Origin: Amia ocellicauda
Taxonomy: Eukaryota; Chordata; Actinopteri; Amiiformes; Amiidae
DNA: 64,000 nt
Assembly: GCF_036373705.1 (NCBI RefSeq)
Contig: NC_089868.1
Span: 15,296,520 to 15,360,519, forward strand
Reading direction: 5' to 3'
The position numbers and the translations under genes were made by a program. Positions 1 to 11,756 of the stretch are shown piece after piece. The notes beneath the pieces were generated by a model. It saw only the letters and a program-made list of their open reading frames with translations, searched no databases and had not been told where the DNA came from. Within the stretch, counting starts at the first letter, position 1, and every line of letters begins with the position of its first letter.

Positions 1-116
1 TCTAGGTGAACGTGCACAAGGGGCAGACTCTGAAAACTGCACCTCAACCCCCCCAGCACAAGAGAGAACATATGCGCCTATTCCAATTAAAGTGCACTGA
101 CTTATTTTCTACTCAC

Positions 117-941
117 CACTAATGGGATGGAGCACACCAGGAATACGATGGTCATGAAGATGAGCAGCCAAAACATCTGGGTCTCCGTGGCCGAGGTGAC
201 GCTGTGCAGCCTAGGGAACCTGCGCCTGGACCCCCCCTGTCCCGACACCTCCGCTCGCACCAGCCGGGCTCTCTGGCGCATGCGCACCAGCGAGCCGCAC
301 ACCGCCAGGTTACACAGCACGGTGACGGCGATGAGGGCCAGCATGAACCCCCCGTACAGGAACGAGTACGAGGCGGCGACGGGGTCGGTAGCCCGCCAGT
401 CCAAAAAGCACCAAGTGCCAGGGAAGTGTCTCCTGTGCCTCCCGAACCCGAGGCTCGGCAAGAGGCACAGCACGATGTTGGCAAGGTAAGTGGCCACCAG
501 TGCCAGCCTGGCCATGGTCCGGTCCACGTACCGCGAGTAGAAGTAGGCGTGGTTTATGGCCAGGTACCTCTCGATGGCCATGGCACACAGTATGGACATC
601 CCAGCGGAGCCGAAGAAAAGCATGGAGAAGGAGAAGAAATGGCACAGCAGTTCTCCTCCGGGCCACCTGTTTGTAACGTAGGTGGCGATCACCACCGGGC
701 TGGTGAAGCACGTCCCCAGCAGGTCGGTGACGGCCATGCCGCACACCAGCGTGTAGAAGGTGGTCTCCTTCTGCTCCTTCTTGGAGGTGCACAGGACCAC
801 GATGGCGACGAGGTTGCTCAGGACTCCCACGGCGAACATGGTGGCAGAGGTGGCCACAGCCCCGGCCTGCAGCCGCAGTGGCACCGCCGGGGAGGCGTTG
901 GATGAGACGTGGAAAAGCGGACCCAGTTCTGTGAAATTCAT
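117..941 (-). CDS. ptger4: Prostaglandin E2 receptor EP4-type GPCR, first coding exon (partial)
   Basis: Gs-coupled prostanoid receptor of the plasma membrane. This exon encodes 275 residues from the extracellular N-terminus through TM6. Visible features are two N-glycosylation sites near the start (NFT, NAS), a TM1 stretch NLVAIVVLC followed by KEQKETTFYTLVCG as in EP4, the ERYLAINHAYFYS block after TM3, and the prostanoid-receptor TWCF motif in the second extracellular loop. The exon ends after SIPLV at a GTGAGT donor (116-111), phase 0, as EP4 genes do before TM7. The exon carrying TM7 and the C-tail lies beyond position 1. I chose the ATG at 941-939 because it sits in a GCCGCC Kozak context and gives a short glycosylated N-terminus. 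An in-frame ATG nine codons upstream (968-966) is possible. The exon is GC-rich, unlike its surroundings. Fish have several ptger4 paralogues and I cannot say which this is. Confidence 0.9.
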
Positions 942-1344
942 GGCGGCAGCTTTCGGGAGGGGGGACATGCCCCAGAGCCCCGGTGTCAGCGCGGAGTGAT
1001 CTACACTAGCTTCAGCCCAGACCCCATGCAGTCGCACCCGCGCCTCTCGCCGTGCACGGAGATTGACAGTTGTTTTGATCGTCCACGTCTTCCCTGGACT
1101 GGAAAAGCTGCAGAAACTCGGGAGGACGATCAAAACAGTGTCTTTCCAGAGGAAGTAATGTGGCTAAAAGTTTCCAACACAAAAAGTCCCTTGTTTTCGC
1201 ATCTTCGTTTTGGATGCTACCTTTTGCTGAAACCTGTTAGGCTTGAATCCAGTTGCAGTTCTTTCAGTACCCAGTTCTTACGTTATCCCTGTGGTTGTTG
1301 CTCTGCGGGGCGGTGCGGTGGAGTTGCGCGCTCGGCTGGCAGTG

Positions 1345-2252
1345 CTGGGTGGGTGCCCGGTGCTGGGTGCCCGGTGGTGTTGTATGCTGGGTGCCCGGTG
1401 CTGGGTGCCCGGTGGTGTTGTATGCTGGGTGCCCGGTGCTGGGTGCCCGGTGGTGTTGTATGCTGGGTGCCCGGTGCTGGGTGCACGGTGGTGTTGTATG
1501 CTGGGTGCCCGGTGCTGGGTGCACGGTGGTGTTGTATGCTGGGTGCCCGGTGGTGTTGTATGCTGGGTGCCCGGTGCTGGGTGCACGGTGGTGTTGTATG
1601 CTGGGTGCCCGGTGCTGGGTGCACGGTGGTGTTGTATGCTGGGTGCCCGGTGGTGTTGTATGCTGGGTGCCCGGTGCTGGGTGCACGGTGGTGTTGTATG
1701 CTGGGTGCCCGGTGCTGGGTGCACGGTGGTGTTGTATGCTGGGTGCCCGGTGGTGTTGTATGCTGGGTGCACGGTGCTGGGTGCACGGTGGTGTTGTATG
1801 CTGGGTGCCCGGTGCTGGGTGCACGGTGGTGTTGTATGCTGGGTGCCCGGTGGTGTTGTATGCTGGGTGCCCGGTGGTGTTGTATGCTGGGTGCCCGGTG
1901 CTGGGTGCACGGTGGTGTTGTATGCTGGGTGCCCGGTGCTGGGTGCACGGTGGTGTTGTATGCTGGGTGCCCGGTGCTGGGTGCACGGTGGTGTTGTATG
2001 CTGGGTGCCCGGTGCTGGGTGCACGGTGGTGTTGTATGCTGGGTGCCCGGTGCTGGGTGCACGGTGGTGTTGTATGCTGGGTGCCCGGTGCTGGGTGCAC
2101 GGTGGTGTTGTATGCTGGGTGCCCGGTGCTGGGTGCACGGTGGTGTTGTATGCTGGGTGCCCGGTGGTGTTGTATGCTGGGTGCCCGGTGGTGTTGTATG
2201 CTGGGTGCCCGGTGCTGGGTGCACGGTGGTGTTGTATGCTGGGTGCCCGGTG
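1345..2252. repeat. G-rich minisatellite with two unit lengths (38 and 24 bp)
   Basis: Twenty-six tandem units each end in GTTGTATG. Nineteen are about 38 bp, containing a doubled GCTGGGTGC(C/A)CGG core, and seven are about 24 bp with a single core. The first three long units carry CCCGG where nearly all later ones carry CACGG in the second core. The short units sit at positions 6, 9, 12, 15, 16, 24 and 25. The array lies directly 5' of the ptger4 exon on its strand. Long reading frames across it on both strands come from the absence of stop codons in the unit and are not evidence of coding. Confidence 0.95.
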
Positions 2253-2295
2253 TGGTGCGCTCAGCTCTCCGGTGTCCGGTGCCTCCGCCGGCACG

Positions 2296-2350
2296 CGCTG
2301 CTTTTAAAGCGGCGCTCGCGCTGATGTCAGTGCTGCTCGTGACGTCACGC
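2296..2350 (-). promoter_or_regulatory. Candidate ptger4 promoter: CRE palindrome and TATA-like box
   Basis: A CpG-rich block contains a perfect cAMP-response element TGACGTCA at 2340-2347. On the minus strand it also contains a CTTTAAAA TATA-like sequence at 2309-2302. If used, transcription would begin near 2275 and the minisatellite would fall in the 5' untranslated exon or a 5' intron. This is inference from motifs only. Confidence 0.4.
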
Positions 2351-2399
2351 ACCCGCAGCCGCGTGCCGCTCCGAGCGCTGACACACACTGTGCTTCATT

Positions 2400-3967
2400 G
2401 CACTTCTTCTCTTATTGGAATTGACTTTGAATCACTTTTTTCCGTGCATTTGCGCCTTTGTGAATAGTCCATACACAGTCCATACACAGATTATATATAT
2501 ATATACGAAATCGATTGAAACTTTCAATATTTGGCTGTGCAAATAACGTTTCGTGACAATCAAAGCATGAGCTTGTCAGTAACATGCAATAATATTCACT
2601 GTACCTTTTTAGAGTAAATATTGATTCAAGTAAGATTTTTTTGTTACTTACTGAAAATTTAGACTGCATTTTCTTTTCTAATATTATTAGTGATTTATTT
2701 TTTTCAATAATCATACAAAACTGCCTCTTTGGTATTTATGCCATGTATCAATGTGCAGCATCACAAGAAAGGTGTTGGTGTCAACTTTCTATTTAAATCT
2801 ATATAACTAAATGTACTGTAATGTTGTTTGTATATGACGTGTACCAGGTTTAAATACTGGTAGTGCAAAGTTTAATGTTTTTAATGCTTAAAAGTAGAAT
2901 GTACATATTGTTTATGAAGTGGAATTTTGAGGTTTTTCCAGTCCTATCAATTTTTAAGAACAGATATGGTTAAATACGCTTAAAGCAACCTTTAGTCTAT
3001 CTAGAGCGTACATATAGTAGTTCAGGATATTTAGAGTATTGCTTTTCTTTTTTGTAAGCGATTACAGCACCCTCAGGAAGAAGTGCCCTGTGTTTTCATG
3101 TAGTCTTGATGTCTACGTAATGTTTCGTCATCACAAGCACCTTGTTACAGTATTCATCAACAGGATTGTGCATAATGGTTTGTGGAGCAGGCCTTCAATT
3201 AATAGATCCATAAACACCTTTTATTTTGCTAGTATTGTAACAATGTTTTCGTTTCTTTTTGTTTTCAGCAGACAACGTGAGGAATCATGCAATTTGCTTA
3301 TCTGTAGTTTACTGTGAATTATGTGTTTAATACAATTGTAAGTATACCCATAAAATAAATACAAGAGACTGACACTGAAATATCCATAGCTGATCAATAG
3401 TGACCTATTAGTATTATACCCTCACCATTTTTGTTTCTCAACAAGTTTAACTATTCATTAGTCAGATTCCTTTGTCCAGAAATAGGATTTTCCAAGATTG
3501 GATTACAAGATACACTATGCAGTTCAAAATTATGTATATTACTTTTAAATTGATGGACGTGTTTAGTGTATTATGGATTCATAGTAAGATGTATATTTGT
3601 CTTATCTGCTAAAAATAAAGGTGATTTTAAACATTAAACAAGGGAACACTGCTAACTACAACCACTTCAGTGCTTGCTGCACAGGAGGTTACATTAACCT
3701 ATAGCCTCCATGGGTTTGTAAATGGTTTTGTGTGAAGGTGGTGTGGTCCCTTATTATGTATTTATTTATTTTATTTTCTTATTTTAGCATTTGCTGACTT
3801 GGCTTCTGTGGACTGACATCTTGAAATCTGAACCTGCAATATTAGTGCAGGCAAGCTGTAAAGACTGATCTACTCCATTTACGATGTGGGATTCACTGGT
3901 AATATTGTCTAAAAAAATAAAAACAATTCCAGCTTGTTTTTTGGGGGTTATTAGGACATGTTATTTA
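2400..3967. other. AT-rich spacer, nothing recognised
   Basis: Unique-looking AT-rich sequence upstream of ptger4. No credible exon, RNA gene or transposon boundary was seen. Confidence 0.5.
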
Positions 3968-4852
3968 CACCGATCAGCCATAACATTATGACCACTGACA
4001 GGTGAAGTGAATAACACTGATAATCGCGTTATCATGGCACCTGTCAGTGGGTGGGATATATTAGGCAGCAAGTGAACATTTTGTCCTCAAAGTTGATGTG
4101 TTAGAAGCAGGAAAAATGGGCAGCGTAAGGATCTGAGCGACTTTGACAAGGGCCACATTGTGATGGCTAGACGACTGGGTCAGAGTATCTCCAAAACTGC
4201 AGCTCTTGTGGGGTGTTCCCGGTCAGCAGTGCTCAGTACCTATCAAAAGTGGTCCACGGAAGGAAAAGCGGTGAACCGGCGACTGGGTCATGAGCGGCCA
4301 AGGCTCATTGATGCACGTGGGGAGCGAAGGCTGGCCCGTGTGGTCCGATCCAACAGACGAGCTACTGTAGCTCAAATTGCTGAAAAAGTGAATGCTGGCT
4401 CTGATAGAAAGGTGTCAGAACACACAGTGCATCGCAGTTTGTTGAGTATGGGGCTGCGTAGCTGCAGACCAGTCAGGGTGCCCATGCTGACCCCTGTCCA
4501 CTGCCGAAAGCGCCTACAATGGGCACGTGAGAATCAGAACTGGACCACGGAGCAATGGAAGAAGGTGGCCTGGTCTGATGAATCACGAGTTCAAGGTGTT
4601 GACTTGGCCTCCAAATTCCCCAGATCTCAATCCAATCGAGCATCTGTGGGATGTGCTGGACAAACAAGTCCGATCCATGGAGGCCCCACCTCGCAACTTA
4701 CAGGACTTAAAGGATCTGCTGCTAACGTCTTGGTGCCAGATACCACAGCACACCTTCAGAGGTCTAGTGTAATCCATGCCTTGACGGGTCAGGGCTGTTT
4801 TGGGAACTACACAATGTTAGGCAGGTGGTCATAATGTTATGGCTGATCGGTG
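3968..4852 (+). mobile_element. Tc1-like DNA transposon, internally deleted copy 1
   Basis: An 885-bp element is bounded by TA dinucleotides (3966-3967 and 4853-4854), the target duplication of the Tc1/mariner superfamily. Its terminal inverted repeats begin CACCGATCAGCC. It carries a plus-strand transposase relic. The closely related copy at 58618-59498 has the same internal deletion. Confidence 0.92.
4112..4834 (+). pseudogene. Tc1-like transposase relic
   Basis: The N-terminal part keeps a paired-type helix-turn-helix region ([18 protein letters not shown], then AVLSTYQKW) and reaches the first catalytic aspartate in WSDES. The sequence then jumps, out of frame, to the region around the last acidic residue ([16 protein letters not shown], frame starting near 4527). 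The stretch that normally holds the second catalytic aspartate is missing. A frame disruption also lies near the original ATG (about 4114). The protein cannot be active. Confidence 0.85.
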
Positions 4853-7800
4853 TATGTTAGGAAACTCCAATCACCAGATATGTTCAGAACACCAGCTGCC
4901 GAAAGCATCATCTTCAGGGAACTTTTGATGGTTAAGTATTTTTCCTATAAATATTTATCATCATTTATTTAGAAAACATGACATCATTTATATCCCCTTG
5001 CAGAAATAACATCCTGCTGCAAATGTTAATGCAAGAGTGCCAGCAGGTGATCGTGTTTGGTAAGTCTCTGACTGAGAGTAACATTCTCTGATTTCCAGAA
5101 ACTGATGCCTAAAATTAATGATTCTTGTAGAGCCGTTAGATGGGTTGACATCTTTCACCTCAGTACATGCTTGAGGAAGAGATAATTTACATGGATATAA
5201 TCCTCCTAAAATGCAGAGGAGACACCCTTATTTAAATGTATGGGTTGGTAAGTTTTAGAAAGGTGCCATTACCATTAGCATAGTAGGTATTTGGTATTGC
5301 TCTCAATGCTCCACTAATACGTCTCAAATAAAAATTGTATGGTCATCAATATTCTAACGGGGAACCTGGACAGATTGAATTAATATTTCAGATGCTTCTT
5401 TATTGATAATGGATAGTGAATACACAATATTTTTTTTCTCTCTAAGTTAAAACAAACAACAGCCTGCCCTTTGTCTTAATTAACAAGATAATTTATTAAG
5501 AAAATGGTTTGTGTCCAGCTCTTGCATCTGTTACAGATTTGAGATTGGACTTTGAATTGTTTTTATTTCTCAAAATTAGATATTCTTTATCACTTTGTTT
5601 TGTAACATCCAATCATTCTCAAGTTCCAAAAAATACTTTTAATTAATAATTTGGAATATATATTTGCCTCTGTCTGTCTTTTGTTGCCTGTTATATAATT
5701 GCCAGTTATATTTTGACTGATATTGTCCCTTCAACAGTTACTCAGTCACACAGATCACCTGCAGAAGTGCATTAGTAGAAAAGATGCATCAAGTAACAAT
5801 TAGCAACATTAACAGAGGCTGACAGGTGGCTGTCTCAGAAATTCACCAGTTTTCAGCTGTGGGGGAGGTGGGGTTAGAAACTTGTCTGCAGTGTCATTTA
5901 TTGATTTAAGATGTACACCGTTTTATGGTCTTTGTAGCAAACATGGACAGTGTTGAAAAAGGGTTTAATACAATTTTATGTGGTGAATGTAACAATACAT
6001 TTGAATATGCTTGTTTTATTATTTCCAAACCAAACTGAAATTCTTCAAAATCTTGTGAAAGGTATTTCTCTCTATAACCTTTCAGTCTCAGATGTATGTG
6101 GACTTGCTTGTGCTTGACGTCCATTTAGTCTCTCTTTTATAGTGCTAAACCACAATAACCTTTTTACAATAGCTGATGGCTGCAGCTAAAAGCCTTTAAT
6201 AGCTTGTTTAGAATGTACCGACAGCAAGATTTGTGCTGTGGATTCCCCCCCCCACCCCATCCTAAGTAGATGGAATAGGAAGAAGAGATCTCTATATAGA
6301 CACTTATATTGATCATTTTCTACTGCCATATACAAATATATGTTTATGTAACTACATTTTCACATTGGTTTTGTGTGTAGTCAATCAAGGATAGCTCAGT
6401 GCCACAGCCTAATATATAGACACATTTTTCTCTTTAATGGTGTAAAATATTGTCTATGAATGTTAGAAGGAACTGCTCAGTATTTTACAGTGCTTCAGTG
6501 GACAAAGAGAAGCTTTTCAACGCTAAAGGGAACAAGGGGTTAATTAAACATATGATTCATATAGTCAAGGTAGAATTCCTTGACCTTCGGCTGTGCTGTC
6601 AAAAAGGTCTTTAAAACAGCACAGAATGGTTCATTAAGATTCAGATTTGCATGTGCTCTGACCCCTCGCCTCATTTGTCCGAATACTTGAATTGATTTAT
6701 TGTGCTGTTAGCGTTGTGGCACTTGGTTGTCATCCTTTACTCAATGCAGCTTAAAGTCTTAAATGGGACTTCTGGCGTCACTGGTGGCATGAATTATACA
6801 TGGGACAACAATGTCCACACTTGGGATCTTGTAAAGGTATCCCTAAAATAAGCATGTCCTTAATTGTTTGTGTTCTTTATAGCTGCTGTTAAATAGGCTA
6901 GATACTGAACAGGAACAACAAAACAATAATTATTCTTTAGCATTGCTTTGTGGAGCATTGAGAAGGACAACACATATATGATTCTATGTTATAGTTTAAA
7001 ATGGTTTGAACCATGGTCATGCTGTTCACTAACAAATTCTCTTTGAGGAAACAGTGTTTGAGATGCAGTAGCTCAGATGAACTCAAGAGGGAGATTTTGA
7101 GCTTGTTTCATAGTGATGCTGCAAATTGTTCTTGTGGTTTTTGTTTTTTATAAACATATTACTGCATGTAGCTATTGGTATAGCTAATAATTATAAAATA
7201 TGTGATAGTTACCCAACCTATCAGAAGCCATTAACGCCAGTTGTTGAATTGCTGTCTTTTTATTAAACCAGTCAAACACTGGACACTGTGTGAGTCAGTA
7301 GTGAGGCCGCAGCGGGAGGTTATCCTCATATTCAGTTATCACACTAAAGATGTAACGATGACCTTAGACAACCTTGGAGGTGCAGACAAGCCTGGGTGCA
7401 CGGGTGCCCACTTGGCAGAGTCCTCATATAAACTGAACAGAAGATTTCGTACACAGACCTGCTGACACGGGCACTGTACTTTTTGATGAGATCTGTGACT
7501 CACCCTAATGATTCAGCCAACAACATTGTCTTTTCTTGGCATTTCATTAGCAGCTACCTGTTTCAGCTTTTGTTTAAATGGTTCCTCTATTACAAAGCTT
7601 ACTTGTCAGATGGCTTTCTTTGATGTATTAAAGCAAACAAGCAATACACTTTCAGGCTGAACAGATATTAATTGCCGGCCAAACAATAGTTTCCATGTAG
7701 GTCCTTCAGTAAACTCTTGTTGTCGGAGTTCCCAGCAGTGGGCGTGCAGTATTGAGTGCTGTTTCTGCAGTTTGTTGTATTAAACACTTGTTCTGGCTTA

Positions 7801-10800
7801 AGAGGCTCCTAGTTCATTTGTGGATCATCAATTATGTTTACAGAGATTGAAATGAAATATGGCTATTCAAATATACATGTACTTCTGCATCTAGGTCAAT
7901 TGGATGCCATTTCCTATGTCACATGTACTATTTTGCCTTGACTTTAAATCCCTACCATTATGTACAATGGGTCAACAATCCTTTTAAACTGGCCATTCAG
8001 TTCAGAATGCACTAACCAGGTCTATGCTCTGAGGTGTCTTATATGTGGTCAACTACCAATACTTCTGTTTTTAGGTTCATTAATGATAACAAAATCCAGC
8101 ACAATCATCTTTCAGAACAGCAATGTTTTTCCTTTTCTACCCCTTTCTCTTCATTCTTTAACACTACAGACTAATCTCTTTTACCGACACCATTGAATAG
8201 ATTTGTTTCTTTATTGGTGTTTGAGATGTGCTGTCAAAGACGAATATCAGTCATTATTGCAGCAATAGAAAAAGGGGAATTGTTCCTGCTTTACTTTGCT
8301 TTTTGTCTACAGTGTAAGATTATTTGTGCCTTATGACATATGTAAAATGACTTAAATGGAAATTGATTCTTCTTTTCAGATTATAAGCTCTTTAAACCAT
8401 ATGGAATGCAATTTATTTATATTTCTTAGATTTAACACGAATGCCCCAGGTAGCACAGGACAGATGACTTTTCTCTGAACCTGGCTTGACAACTATTGAT
8501 CCATTGTATCTGATGTGTGCTTGTGGAGCACCTGTGCCTTGTGGTCCATATTTTAATCAATAGTAACTTTATTTAGTTTTGCTTGGACCAATTGCAGTAA
8601 GCATCCTTCAGAGACTCATTAACATGGGGACAGATTATTGATTTATTTTTCACAGTATTTTCTTATTCCCCCATGTCCTTTATTTATTTATTCTTTTTAT
8701 ATAATGGGATTTAAGTTTATGCTGCCAAATGTAAACCCTTTTAATGTTTAGGCGGTCATGGCAATGACCAGATTTAATTTCATGATGTGAATTATGTTCT
8801 TGGTAATTTCCAATTTAGTGTAAAGTCTGCTTCTTGAAGTTGAAATGTTGTATTTTCTGTCAACAAAGAAATCGTAAATAACACATTTTAGGATAGGGTT
8901 GGGTATTCTTTACCATGTCTTAGAGATACCAAGCCACTACAGTGCTATACAAGTGCAATATTTACAGTTTAAACCTCTGCACTAGCAAATTAAAGAAAGG
9001 AAAATGCCCCTTGCAAATTTTGTAAATTTGGATTCCCAGGAAAAGGAAGCTTGCAAGTTATGGTTACATTATATAAACCAATATTAAAGGTTTATGTATT
9101 TTATAAATTAATCAAATGAATTAGCCTCCTGATCTTTGGAAGGTCAAGCAAATTAAAAGAGAGATCATTTATTTACCTGACAGTTTCCACAAGATCACAC
9201 ACACACAGAAGATAAAGGTTAGGAAACAAAGCAAACAATCCAAAGCACTAACAGTGTGGGGGTAGGGGATCTCTCCTGTATTAGTGATATTAGCGCTCAT
9301 ATATGCCTAATCTTGGCATTTTCAACACATACGTATGCAATGTTCAATCACCATCAAGAATGATTTAATAAAATGCTGAGATTTTTATTTTATTTTAATG
9401 CTTTGTGATTCAAAACCAGATTTTAGCTTTTTTGTCAGTGATTTCAGATTTAATAACCAAGTTTGTCATTGCACTTCATGAATACTAAAATTAAACCTTG
9501 CAAATTGTGCTGTTTAATATCCCAGATGTAAAAACTTAACTAATGGATAAAAGGCTTGTCATAAAAAATATTTTTGAAAGATTTTGAAAGGCTTGTACTT
9601 TACATTTTGTGACAGATTTTATATATTTGTTTTATTGTTAACTGTGTTATTTTTTATTAGAAAACATGTTGGTAACTGACATTACAAATTTTGAGGAATT
9701 ATAAGCAGTGTAGGAGGATAATATGAGAGAATGTTTAATGGTGTGGGGTGATTAAGTTTAAATACAATTGAAGGGATGCACATGATAAATGGCAGGCCAC
9801 AAATCACCTTCCCATTTTTATTAAGAAAAAAAATAGGATGTGGACAATGTTTAATGAAAAATACGTATTATACAAATTAGAGATATAGGAGCTGTGCGTG
9901 ATTGATAAAGTACATTGTGCTTTAACTATCATATAATGACAGCAATTGTACTTTTAGCAGAGGTATTATACCTGGATTGTGACATATTTCTAGTATTTCA
10001 AGCCAATTGAGGATAAATGATAATCCTCCATGGTTTTGGGTTTGCTGGCCTGTAATAAGAATCTGTAATAAACTGCCTCCCTCTTTGGCTACATTTTGAT
10101 TGGTACAAACTAGCTTACTAAGCAAATTGTAACTAATTAACAAGAGACATTTAAATTACTTACTACACAGACTTTATGAATGAATAACCGCTTGGTCAAG
10201 GATGCTAACACAGCAAGTTGTATTAAACAAGAAGATGCAGGGCAACAACAGAGAGCCTTAGAGATAAGATAACTGTATTTGAAACGATAGAAAGGATCTA
10301 TTCTGTTGAGAAGGGCTTCGTCAGCCCTTGCCAGGTCCAAAGATTGACAGAGAGACACTGTCAACTTTAAACTCTAGAAATATGAAAGAAGTATTCATCT
10401 CAACTGAAGCTTAATTGGGACTGTGATTGTAATTGGTTACAATAATATAAAATGATCAATTTAGACTTCAGGATTTTCCCATAATTCCCAACAAGAAAAG
10501 TCAATCTGCTGTAAACCATGACAGAAAACAATACCAAAAGCTAAATCTCCTGCCCACAAATGAATAATAACAATATCAGATCATCCCTAATTAAATAATT
10601 CTCTGCTTTATGTAATTGTGCTTAAAATAACTGACAAAAAGTTGACACTGGTTGAAAAGGGACATATGGTCCAATAGTCTGTATGAATGTGCGCAGTATA
10701 CAGTGGAATTTATTGAATTGATTAATTGACTAATGAATTAATTGAAACTTCACGTAAAAATCCTCTAAATTCAAAAATTATTAAGGATATGTCATAGAAA

Positions 10801-10873
10801 TGACAAATTGATGATATTACTAATATTTTGTTCTTAATATAGGTTGGTAATGGACTTCAGTAAGGTTAATTTG

Positions 10874-10895
10874 ATATTATTATATTATTATTATT

Positions 10896-10941
<46 letters not shown>
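10874..10941. repeat. (ATT)n to (AAT)n microsatellite with a switch of phase
   Basis: A run of ATT triplets turns into a longer run of AAT triplets at about 10899. The two halves are complementary, so the tract is an inverted repeat able to fold on itself. Confidence 0.9.
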
Positions 10942-10942
<1 letters not shown>

Positions 10943-11675
10943 ATTGAATTAAGTATTAAGACATTAGCAAAAGCTGAAGTAAAAAATAACTATAACTGAA
11001 TGAATGGCCATTTTCACAGAATTGCCATATTCAAAACCCCATTTTGCCTGGTGCAATCCAATCCATTGCCCTTCACTAAGTAATTGAATGCATGACTCAG
11101 TATGGAGCAGTGGTTGAAATTATGCCTGATCCCTGATATATTTGAAGGTAAGTGAGCTCTCTGATATCCAGTTAGAGTGGAAAAAAATGTTCAATTATGT
11201 TTCCATTAAATATGCATTTCTACCTGTAGCAGGTGATTAAACGTGATTAACTTGGTGAGCATGAGCATGACACAAATTAAGTGAAATTGTAGGATAAACG
11301 TAAGCGCATAAGTCCAACTAAACGGTCTGCAACTGCAGCTAAATATTTTTTATTTAGAAGTCAAAATAATTAAAATGGTTCCATAGATAATAAATACACA
11401 GCAACACAGAACTTAGTAACATAACATTTTGATTAGAAAATAAACATTATAAGATGGTGGCCTGCTATATCCATCAAGGGGTGAATTCGCCAATTACCAA
11501 TTCGCTATTTCCGATTATTTACACGAATAAAAGTACAAATATAATATAATGAATAATAAACTGTATCTGCGGCGACACAGCTCACATTCAGTATTTTTGG
11601 CATCTGCTGTTTAGGTGGTTTTCGCGACATTTGTTTTATGTTTCTAGTTATATTGCACAACGCTTTGCTTTAAAG

Positions 11676-11756
11676 ATGGCGGATAAAGAAAAAACAACGT
11701 CACGGAGTGGTCCACTTCGTGGGGGGCTTAGAGGTCTTTTTCAGAACAAAAAATAA
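11676..11756 (+). other. Small ATG open frame of 26 codons (uncertain)
   Basis: An AAGATGGCGG start, resembling YY1-type initiation contexts of housekeeping genes, opens a frame MADKEKTTSRSG... that stops at TAA (11754-11756). An AATAAA overlaps the stop. No splice donor that extends it was identified. It could be a microprotein, the remnant of a processed gene copy, or chance. Confidence 0.15.

Noticed and set aside
909-2467. Long open frames on both strands through the minisatellite, rich in Cys/Trp/Gly or in His/Pro/Thr
   Set aside because: They result from a stop-free repeat unit and occur in several frames on both strands. No flanking domain or splice evidence supports translation.
4160-4834. 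Possible intact Tc1 transposase of 224 aa
   Set aside because: The frame changes after WSDES and the second catalytic aspartate region is deleted. The C-terminal half of the open frame is out-of-frame sequence.
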